Shown piece by piece: positions 25,506 through 32,739 of a stretch of 64,000 bases of DNA. Positions within the stretch are counted from its first letter, which is position 1. Every line of letters begins with the position of its first letter. The position numbers were made by a program, and so were the translations under genes. Source of the stretch: Pelomonas nitida (GTDB lineage Bacteria; Pseudomonadota; Gammaproteobacteria; Burkholderiales; Burkholderiaceae_C); contig NZ_JBIGIA010000001.1 in assembly GCF_043555975.1 (NCBI RefSeq), positions 515,814-579,813 on the forward strand, given 5' to 3'. A model generated the notes under the pieces. It saw only the letters and a list, made by a program, of their open reading frames with translations, was not told the origin of the DNA and did not search any database.

Positions 25506-27431
25506 ATGTCGTTGATGCGGCAGATCTCCTGGCTGGTGCTGGGGGTGGTGCTGGCCTCGTTGGTCGGGGCAGTCGGTCTATCGGCGCTGTCGGCGCAGCA
25601 ACTCATGCAGACCCAGTTGGGCCTGAAGAATGCGGACAACGCGCAGTCGCTGGCGTTGGCGCTGTCTCAGCAGGGCGGAGACCGCGAACTGATTCGTCTG
25701 CTCATTTCTGCGCAGTACGACACCGGTGCGTACGAATTCGTGCGCTGGCGCGGCATTCGCGGCGAGACCCTGTTCGAGCGCGTGGGTGTGGCCAAGCCGG
25801 GTCAGTCGCCGGAATGGTTCAGGTCGCTGGTACCCATCGAGGCATCACCTGGCGTGGCCCAGCTCTCCAGCGGCTGGACGGCGATCGGCTCCGTTGAACT
25901 GAAAAGTCATTCCAGCTACGCGCACGACGCGCTGTGGCTAGCGTTGCGCCAGTTGATGGCCTGGCTGCTGGGCGTGGGCAGCGTGGCTGCGGTGGTGGCC
26001 TGGGTGGGCTTGCAGCGCATCCGCCGCCCGCTGGATGCCGCCGTCGCGCAGGCCGAAGGCGTGCTGGCAGGTAGTTATGGCCAGGTGCCCGAACCCAAGG
26101 TGCCGGAGCTGCAGCGTCTCACGCGTGCCATGAACGCGATGGTGCAGCGCGTGCGCGACCTCTTCGAGGCCCAGGCGGGCCAGTTGCTGGTGTTGCGTGA
26201 GCAGGTCCACCATGACCCGCTGACGGGGGTGTCCACGCGCCAGCATTTCCTGGCGGAGCTGGACGCGGCGCTGCAGCGTGACGATGGTCCGGCCGTCGCC
26301 GGCCTCGTGCTGGTGCGGCTTCGTGACGTCGGTGAATTGAATTCGCTGCTGACGCGCGGCGGTGTCGACGACGTGCTGCTGACCATCGTCACGGCGCTCC
26401 GGGCCTACCCGGAATCGGTGTCGGGCTGCCGGGTTGGCCGTTTGAATGGCGGCGACTTTGCGCTATGGCTGCCGGCCAAGGGTGTGGCGGCCGAGACGGC
26501 GCATGCGTTGTCGCACGCGCTGCGCGCCAGCCTGCCGGCCTTCGGGCCGGGTGTGCAGGTGGCGCTGGGTGCCGTGGAGTTGCCGCGCGAGCAGCCCAGC
26601 AGCGTGTGGCTGGGCGAAGCGGACGCGGCGCTGGCTCGCGCCGAGCATCTGAGTGAATCGCGCGGCGGCTTTGTCGTCGAGATCGTGGCTGACCCCGGGG
26701 TGGGCCGCGAGCAAGGTGAGGCGATGTGGCGCGGGCAGTTGCAGGAGGCTATCGCCAAGCAGCGCGGTCGCCTGGTGGAGTACCCCGTGCGCGACCGCAG
26801 CGGGCGCGTGCTGCATCTGGAGTGCCCGTTGCAGCTGCAGTTGCTCGAGGGCGGGGAGCCGCTATCGGCCACGGCCTGGTTGCCGTTTGCGGTGCGGGCC
26901 CGGCTGACCTCGGCTGTCGACCTGTTCGCTGTTCGCCTGGCGCTCAAGGCGATCTCGCAGGATGGCCAGGCGCGTTGCATCAACGTGGCGCCTGCATCGT
27001 TGTCCGATGCCAGCTTCCTGCCGAAGTTGCGTGAACTGCTGAGCCAGTGGCCGCAGGCCGCCCGGTCCTTGCTGCTGGACCTGGCCGAGGCCGCTGCGAC
27101 CGATCACTTCGAGCGGCTGCTGGAAGTGGGGCTGCAATTGCGTCCGCTGGGCGTGAAGCTGGGTATCGAGCATGCCGGCGCTGGGTTGGCGCAGGTGGAG
27201 CGGCTGTATCAGGCTGGGCTGGATTACGTGAAGCTGGATGCGTCGGTGTTGCTCGGCGTGGCCGGCGAGGCAGGGCGGGCGGCGTTTGTGCGCGGCATGG
27301 TGATCATGTTGCGCAGCCTGGCGCTGAAGGTCTACGGCGAAGGCGTTGTCGATGAGATGGATGCGCAGGCGTTGTGGGACTGCGAACTGGATGGCATCAC
27401 GGGGCCGTGGGTGACGGCGAGTGGTTCTTGA
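25506..27431 (+). CDS. lapD: LapD-like c-di-GMP receptor with degenerate GGDEF and EAL domains
   Basis: 641 residues. An N-terminal helix (about 8-30), a LapD/MoxY-type periplasmic domain, a second helix (about 148-170) and HAMP lead into GGDEF and EAL domains. The GGDEF site is NGGDF (314-318) and the EAL position reads ECPLQL, so both appear catalytically dead, as in LapD, which binds c-di-GMP with its EAL domain. When bound it sequesters LapG in the periplasm and so keeps the adhesin on the cell. SD GAGGA lies 8 nt before the ATG. The LapA-type adhesin and its type I secretion genes are not in the window. Confidence 0.9.
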   Translation: MSLMRQISWLVLGVVLASLVGAVGLSALSAQQLMQTQLGLKNADNAQSLALALSQQGGDRELIRLLISAQYDTGAYEFVRWRGIRGETLFERVGVAKPGQSPEWFRSLVPIEASPGVAQLSSGWTAIGSVELKSHSSYAHDALWLALRQLMAWLLGVGSVAAVVAWVGLQRIRRPLDAAVAQAEGVLAGSYGQVPEPKVPELQRLTRAMNAMVQRVRDLFEAQAGQLLVLREQVHHDPLTGVSTRQHFLAELDAALQRDDGPAVAGLVLVRLRDVGELNSLLTRGGVDDVLLTIVTALRAYPESVSGCRVGRLNGGDFALWLPAKGVAAETAHALSHALRASLPAFGPGVQVALGAVELPREQPSSVWLGEADAALARAEHLSESRGGFVVEIVADPGVGREQGEAMWRGQLQEAIAKQRGRLVEYPVRDRSGRVLHLECPLQLQLLEGGEPLSATAWLPFAVRARLTSAVDLFAVRLALKAISQDGQARCINVAPASLSDASFLPKLRELLSQWPQAARSLLLDLAEAAATDHFERLLEVGLQLRPLGVKLGIEHAGAGLAQVERLYQAGLDYVKLDASVLLGVAGEAGRAAFVRGMVIMLRSLALKVYGEGVVDEMDAQALWDCELDGITGPWVTASGS

Positions 27432-27465
27432 TGTTGGGTTGCTTTAGCGGAGCGTGCGGCTCATC

Positions 27466-28000
27466 GGTGCATTGCCGGGAGTCCCGCCCGGCGGCGGGGT
27501 AACTTTCTTCTGCGGCGCCAGAAGAAAGTCACCAAAGAAGAGGCGCTGAACCGCACACGAGCGCGGCACCGCCAGGAGCGGCGCGCGAAAACGCTCGGTC
27601 GTGTTGCGCCTAGAAGCGAACCGCTGCGCTCTCGCGTCTGACTTGTCACGAGCACCACGCATCGCCGCACCTGCCCGTCCGACGCGCGGCTGCACGCCGT
27701 GCTCATCAAAACAGCCCAATGCAGCGCCGCCCGAGCGGCGCGGCTGTTCGGTATTTCGACTGCCTAGCGTCGGCGTGCAGCCGCGCGTTAAGCGGGGTGC
27801 TGGTCCGAGCCGTCGTGCTCACGACAAGTGGTGGGCGAGAGCGCAGCGGTTCGCGTCGGGGTGTGCTCCGGTTCGAGCATCGCGAGCGCGTCATCGCACT
27901 CGAGTGCGGATTGCATTGAGCGCCTCTTCTTTGGTGACTTTCTTCTGGCGCCGCAGAAGAAAGATACCCCGCCGCCGGGCGGGACTCCCGGCAATGCACC
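27466..28000. repeat. 535-bp inverted repeat between convergent lapD and TonB-receptor genes
   Basis: The outer arms 27466-27547 and 27919-28000 are 82 bp each and match with a single mismatch. Symmetry continues inward imperfectly: a block containing GCGAACCGCTGCGCTCTCG near 27615 recurs inverted near 27840, and CGCGCGGCTGCACGCCG near 27695 recurs inverted near 27775. The centre at 27733 is the hairpin GCGCCGC-CCGA-GCGGCGC. Each arm also has its own palindrome built on CTTTCTTCTG/CAGAAGAAAG. It encodes no transposase. The 650 bp around it (27432-28081) hold no believable gene. Confidence 0.85.
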
Positions 28001-28025
28001 GGGCATGCGCTCGCTTGGAAAGTTA

Positions 28026-28054
28026 ACCAAAAAGAAGCGGGGCCGCAGCCCCGT
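28026..28054 (-). terminator. Rho-independent terminator of the TonB receptor gene
   Basis: On the minus strand CGGGGC-TGCG-GCCCCG (28038-28053) is followed by CTTCTTTTTGG. It lies about 28 bp beyond the receptor stop at 28082. Confidence 0.75.
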
Positions 28055-28081
28055 CTTCCTCCAAGAGGCGAGCCCGCCTCC

Positions 28082-30364
28082 TCAGATCTTCATCTCCCAC
28101 CGCAACTGCCACTGCGTATAACTCGGCCCGCCGCTGCGGCTCGTGGCAACCAGCGTGTCGGTCGTGCTGACGCTGCCCGTGTAGTAGTCGAGCGGCGCCA
28201 GGTTGCTGGCGGACAGGCGCAGCGACTGCTCGAGTGACAGGTTCCATGTCGCGAAGGCGTCGGCCACCACCTTGCGGTCGGCGGTCACCGCCGTCTGCAG
28301 GCTCTGCTGGATGGTCGACGAGGGCGTCCAGTTCACCGACGCGCCCACCGACACCGGCACGGAACGCAGTCGGTAGTCGAAGCCCAGGTTGGCCGTCGCC
28401 TTGGGCTGGCTTTCGATGCGGTTGTTGGGCCCGGGCAGGTCGTTCACCTTGGACGTGAAGATGCTCAGGTTGCTGCGCACGTTGATGGGCAGTGCGCTGT
28501 CGAAATATTCGTCCAGCCGGAACTTGGCCTCCAGCTCCAGGCCCATCGTGCTGGCCTTGCCGAGGTTGCGCGGCCGCGAGACCCAGCGCGGTGTCGCGCT
28601 CCACGACACGGTCTCGAGCTCCGTCACGTTGCGCATCACGTTGCTGATGCTTCGCGCGAAGAAGTTGACGCCCAGCATGCCGCCCTTGGAGAGGTACTCC
28701 TCGTAGCCGATCTCGACGCCGGTGGCCAGCTCGGGCTTCAGGTTCGGGTTGCCGGCGCGGTCTGGCGTCGTGATGTCGTGGTTCTCATCGGTGTTGATGC
28801 TGGGCCGCGCGACGAGATCCTGCAGTTGCGGGCTGCGGTAGCTGCGCGTCAGGCTCATGCGGATGGCCTGCTTGCCGGCCGGATCCAGCTTGTAGCGGGC
28901 ATGGGCCAGCGGCGTGAACACGCTGGACGTGTTGTTCACCGCATAGTTGGCCGCGCTGCTCTCGGTCTTGATGCCCTCCCAGCGCAGGCCGGCGTAGAAG
29001 TCCCATTGCTTGCCGACGGTCCACTCGTCCTGCGCGTAGGCTGCGAAGCGCGTGGTGGAGGCGTCCATGTCGTCGCCGAAATCGCCCAGGCCTTGCTGCG
29101 GCTTGTTGTCGATCAAGGTCACCCGGTGCGAGCGCCGGGTATTGCCTTCGCCTTCGAAGCCGAACACCAGGTTGTTGTCGTTCTCCAGGCTGCGCGAATA
29201 CTTGCCCGTGAAGTTCCAGCTGCGGTCACGGCTGTCGGTGGTGTCGTCCTGCACCACCTCGCGGTCGGTGGCAGGGAGGTTCGGGTGGTTCTCACGGCGC
29301 ACGCTGTGGCTGTTGCCGCTGGCGCCGCCCACACCGCCACGCAGGTCCACGCGGGTGTCGCTATCCAGGCGCATCAGCCATTGGGCATTCAGCCGCGCCA
29401 TCGTGAAGCGGCTGTCGCTCGCGGTCTGCACGCGGTCGTAGTAGCCGTCGTCGCCGGTCGGCGTCGGCGTGACGGTGCGCGAAATGTCGGAGTAACCGTC
29501 CGACTTGTTGACGACGATGAAAGGCTGGATGGACAAGGTGTCCTGCCCGCCCAGCTTGAACTGCACGCGGCCGTTCAGGTTCAGGCTCTCGCGGGTGCCT
29601 TCGCTCTGGCCGCGCGTGGTTTGCAGCGACTCGCTGCCCGTCGCCCGGTCCTGACGGACGAGGTCGGTGTAGACGTCGTCCACGCGCTTGCCGCGCATCG
29701 CGTTCACGCCGATGTTGTACGTGTGGCCGGCGCCGAAGCTGTCGTTGCGGCTCCAGCTGATGTTGGGGGCGAGTTCGCCGCGCTCGATGCCCACGCCGGC
29801 GCGGAACTCGTTGAGCTTCTTCTTCATCGGTTCGCGCAGCACCACGTTGATGGTGCCGGCGATGGCGCGTGTGCCGTATTCGGCTGTCGGCGCGCGCAGC
29901 ACCTCGATGCGCTCGACCTGTTCGGGCGGCAGCTGGTCCAGCGAGAAGCCCGGCGGCATGCGTTCGCCGTCGACGAGGATCTGTGTGAAGCCGGCCCCCA
30001 TGCCACGCATGCGCACGTCGCCGCCGCGGCCCGGGCGGCCACCGGTGGTCACGCCAGGCAGCCGCTTCAGCACTTCTCCGACGGTGGAGTCGCCGAACCT
30101 CTCGATCTCCTCGCGCGTGATGACGATCTTGCTGGCGGTGGACGCACGGCGGATGGCGTCGTCGCTGGCGGTGCCGTTGATCTCGACGCGCTGCAGTTGC
30201 TGGTTCTTGGTCTCGGGCGACTGCGGCTCGGGGCGGGCGCTTCGCGTGGTGGCAGAGGCCGCGCCGTCCGGCGGTGTCGGGCTGGTCTGTGCGAGCGCGG
30301 CAGTGCAGCTGCCGCAGGCCACCAAGGCGGCGGCGGTCGTGTGGCGGAGGCGATGAGTTTGCAT
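28082..30364 (-). CDS. TonB-dependent outer-membrane receptor
   Basis: About 760 residues with a signal peptide (TTAAALVACGSCTAALAQ). The plug domain is clear: KIVITREEIERFGDSTVGEVLKRLPGV, then the RGGDVRMRGMGAGFTQILVDG block and VERIEVLRAPTAEYG. A 22-strand-type barrel follows, with the late TonB-receptor region LKPELATGVEIGYEEYL. The substrate (siderophore, vitamin or glycan) cannot be told from sequence. No iron-uptake regulator or ABC genes adjoin. I chose ATG 30364; GTG at 30385 adds seven residues and has AAGG just before it, so it remains possible. Confidence 0.9.
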   Translation of the reverse strand: MQTHRLRHTTAAALVACGSCTAALAQTSPTPPDGAASATTRSARPEPQSPETKNQQLQRVEINGTASDDAIRRASTASKIVITREEIERFGDSTVGEVLKRLPGVTTGGRPGRGGDVRMRGMGAGFTQILVDGERMPPGFSLDQLPPEQVERIEVLRAPTAEYGTRAIAGTINVVLREPMKKKLNEFRAGVGIERGELAPNISWSRNDSFGAGHTYNIGVNAMRGKRVDDVYTDLVRQDRATGSESLQTTRGQSEGTRESLNLNGRVQFKLGGQDTLSIQPFIVVNKSDGYSDISRTVTPTPTGDDGYYDRVQTASDSRFTMARLNAQWLMRLDSDTRVDLRGGVGGASGNSHSVRRENHPNLPATDREVVQDDTTDSRDRSWNFTGKYSRSLENDNNLVFGFEGEGNTRRSHRVTLIDNKPQQGLGDFGDDMDASTTRFAAYAQDEWTVGKQWDFYAGLRWEGIKTESSAANYAVNNTSSVFTPLAHARYKLDPAGKQAIRMSLTRSYRSPQLQDLVARPSINTDENHDITTPDRAGNPNLKPELATGVEIGYEEYLSKGGMLGVNFFARSISNVMRNVTELETVSWSATPRWVSRPRNLGKASTMGLELEAKFRLDEYFDSALPINVRSNLSIFTSKVNDLPGPNNRIESQPKATANLGFDYRLRSVPVSVGASVNWTPSSTIQQSLQTAVTADRKVVADAFATWNLSLEQSLRLSASNLAPLDYYTGSVSTTDTLVATSRSGGPSYTQWQLRWEMKI

Positions 30365-30464
30365 GGCGGGCAGTTTGCCCGGCACCCTTCTGGAGGCTGT
30401 GGCTGGGTGGTTAACGAAAGACTTCTTTACAGTGCCTGTGGGATCCGCTCAGCAGACGGATCCG

Positions 30465-31361
30465 TCAGGGTGACCATTGCACCGACAGGTAGGCGCCGTG
30501 CTGACGCCGTGGCTGCACGGCGGGCGCAATGCGGCCGAGGTCGACCCAGGCGGCGGTGAGCGAGCAGCGTTTGCTGGGCGCCCAGGCGACGAACACATCC
30601 TTCCAGGCGTCCTCCGCCAGCGCACCCCGGCCCAGGGCAGACGCGTTCAGGTTGTCCGGTTTGGCGCGGTATTCGGCCCCGATCACCAGCCCCTTGGCGA
30701 GCAGCCGGGCGAGGGAGATCTCCGGCCTCAGCTGCAGGCGCGACGCTTGCGCACCGCCGAAGCCCAGCAGGCCGTTCTGGTTGGCTCGTGTCGCGCGTAG
30801 CGTCAGGTTGGTGAGCACGCCCGTGGACATGAAGAGCTTGCTGGCGCTGATGTAGGCATCTGTTCCCCGTTCACGTGCGCCGAGCGGCCCGAACAGCGTG
30901 GGGCCCAGTGCTCCAGCATGACCCTGCTTGCGCTCCAGCCCGACGGCGACCTGCGGCCATGCCGTGTCGGTGTCGAGCACGCCATCGCCGGCAAGCCGCA
31001 GCTTGACGGCAAGAATGTCCTGCCGCAGATGCAGGCCGGCGAGGCCCAGCGGCGCCAGGTTGTCGCGCGTGTCCAGGTCCTGTCGGGCCACGCTGAGCTC
31101 CAGGCGGTCGTTGACGGACAAGGCCGCGCCGAAAACCCACAAGCCGTAGTCGCCGGTGACCACGCGCGTGGCGAAGGTGGTGGCGCCAAATTCGCCGGCG
31201 GTGGCGTAGCTGCCCGTCAGGGCCCAGGGGCTCAAGCCGCCGCCCGCCGCGCCGTCGATGCTCGACACGCCGCCGGTCAGCAGCAGTTTGCCGTGGCCGG
31301 TGGCGGCCATCGCAGAGGTGCCAAGCAGCATGGCGGCAAGCAGCAGGGCAGGGCGTTGCAT
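30465..31361 (-). CDS. DUF3034 family outer-membrane-like protein
   Basis: 298 residues with a signal peptide (LLLAAMLLGTSAMAATG). The mature start GKLLLTGGVSSIDGAAGGGLSPWALTGSY is typical of DUF3034, and the alternating hydrophobic pattern and ending HGAYLSVQWSP suggest a beta-barrel. The function is unknown. It has an SD (GGAGA). It lies 80 bp after the TonB receptor start on the same strand, so the two may share a transcript. Confidence 0.8.
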   Translation of the reverse strand: MQRPALLLAAMLLGTSAMAATGHGKLLLTGGVSSIDGAAGGGLSPWALTGSYATAGEFGATTFATRVVTGDYGLWVFGAALSVNDRLELSVARQDLDTRDNLAPLGLAGLHLRQDILAVKLRLAGDGVLDTDTAWPQVAVGLERKQGHAGALGPTLFGPLGARERGTDAYISASKLFMSTGVLTNLTLRATRANQNGLLGFGGAQASRLQLRPEISLARLLAKGLVIGAEYRAKPDNLNASALGRGALAEDAWKDVFVAWAPSKRCSLTAAWVDLGRIAPAVQPRRQHGAYLSVQWSP

Positions 31362-31480
31362 GCAGAGTCTCCGGCATCAGGCGGCACCCCGGCACTCTAC
31401 GCACAAACCCCCGCGCCAGGCGCGCCCGGGCGGCCGCAGCTAGACTGACTACCTGGAATTTCTGTGAACCGCTACCTGCC

Positions 31481-32575
31481 ATGACCGCCATTTCTGAAGC
31501 CACGCTTCAACCCTTGCTGCAAGCCGTGACCGACCCTGGCAGCGGGCGCACGCTGGGCGAATCGCGGGCGATCCGCGCGGTGCAGGTCGCCGGCAGCGAC
31601 GTGGCCGTGGACATCGAACTCGGCTACCCCGCTGCCAGCCTGCATGCGGCCCTGCGCGCGGCCGTCATCGCCGCCGCCCGCAGCCTGCCGGGCGTGGGCA
31701 ACGTCAGCGTGAGCATCGCCACCAAGGTGGTCGCCCATGCGGTGCAACGCGGCGTGCAGTTGCTGCCGGGCGTGAAGAACATCATCGCCGTCGCGTCGGG
31801 CAAGGGCGGCGTCGGCAAGAGCACGACGGCTGCCAACCTGGCGTTGGCGCTGGCGGCCGAGGGTGCCAAGGTCGGCATGCTGGACGCCGACATCTACGGC
31901 CCCAGCCAGCCGACCATGCTGGGCACCAGCGGCCGCCCCGAGACGCTGGATGGCCAGACGATGGAGCCGCACATCGCCCATGGGCTGCAGGTCAACTCCA
32001 TCGGCTTCCTCGTCGACGACGACCAGGCCATGATCTGGCGCGGCCCGATGGCCACGCAGGCCCTCGAACAATTGCTGCGCCAGACGCGCTGGCAGGAACT
32101 GGACTATCTGGTCGTGGACATGCCGCCGGGCACCGGCGACATCCAGCTGACGTTGTCGCAGCGCGTGCCGGTGACGGGCGCGGTCATCGTGACCACGCCG
32201 CAGGACATCGCCCTCATCGACGCGAAGAAGGGGCTGAAGATGTTCGAGAAGGTGGGCGTTCCCATCCTCGGCATCGTCGAGAACATGGCCGTCCATGTCT
32301 GCTCCAACTGCGGCCATGCCGAGCACATCTTCGGCGCGGAAGGCGGCCAGAAGATGGCGGCGGACTACGGCACGGAGCTGCTGGCCTCGCTGCCGCTGGC
32401 GATGAGCATCCGCGCGCAGGCCGACGCAGGCACGCCCACGGTCGCAGCCGACCCGGCCAGCGAGGTGGCGGCGCTCTACAAGGCACTGGCCCGCAAGGTG
32501 GCCGCGAAGATCTCAGCGCAGGGCAAGGACTATTCGTCCAAGTTCCCAAGTATTTCCATCTCCAAGGCAACCTGA
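31481..32575 (+). CDS. apbC: Iron-sulfur cluster carrier protein (Mrp/ApbC/Nbp35 type)
   Basis: 364 residues. An N-terminal MIP18/DUF59 domain (about 5-80) is followed by a P-loop NTPase with the deviant Walker A GKGGVGKST (107-115) and the MPPGTGDIQLTLSQ segment. The cluster-binding CxxC is in CSNCGHAEHIF. It binds and hands over Fe-S clusters in the cytosol. Its position just upstream of an Fe-S-rich formate dehydrogenase is consistent with a maturation role, but it is separated from it by 164 bp with a likely promoter. Confidence 0.94.
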   Translation: MTAISEATLQPLLQAVTDPGSGRTLGESRAIRAVQVAGSDVAVDIELGYPAASLHAALRAAVIAAARSLPGVGNVSVSIATKVVAHAVQRGVQLLPGVKNIIAVASGKGGVGKSTTAANLALALAAEGAKVGMLDADIYGPSQPTMLGTSGRPETLDGQTMEPHIAHGLQVNSIGFLVDDDQAMIWRGPMATQALEQLLRQTRWQELDYLVVDMPPGTGDIQLTLSQRVPVTGAVIVTTPQDIALIDAKKGLKMFEKVGVPILGIVENMAVHVCSNCGHAEHIFGAEGGQKMAADYGTELLASLPLAMSIRAQADAGTPTVAADPASEVAALYKALARKVAAKISAQGKDYSSKFPSISISKAT

Positions 32576-32642
32576 CAAAATACTGACAGTGAGGGAATGT
32601 CCCAGTGCAATGCTCGCCCTGGGGCGCCTTCGATGGACAAGG

Positions 32643-32663
32643 GATTGCGTTTATGACGCAATC
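32643..32663. promoter_or_regulatory. Inverted repeat upstream of the formate dehydrogenase operon, putative operator
   Basis: GATTGCGT-TTATG-ACGCAATC is a perfect 8-bp dyad about 75 bp before the fdnG start. There is no T-run after it. Read as ATTGCG-7 nt-CGCAAT it resembles a LysR-type T-N11-A site. LysR-type control of formate dehydrogenase genes is known in Burkholderiales (FdsR), but the regulator here is not identified. Confidence 0.45.
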
Positions 32664-32739
32664 ACGTAGTGGATGCCGCGTGACGGCTCGTTTTCCGATG
32701 CTCAACGAGCGGACAACGACGTCCGCAGGAGACTCCAGA

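Noticed and set aside
27466..28000. Insertion sequence or transposon
   Set aside because: There is a long inverted repeat but no transposase frame between the arms and no obvious target-site duplication; it is kept as a repeat only.
27444..28121. Short frames of about 60-140 residues on both strands inside the giant inverted repeat
   Set aside because: They are Arg-rich products of the repeat itself (FFWRRRRK-type sequence), mirrored on the two strands, with no ribosome sites of note.
28778..30559. 593-residue plus-strand frame opposite the TonB receptor
   Set aside because: Shadow frame; the receptor plug and barrel motifs on the other strand are clear.
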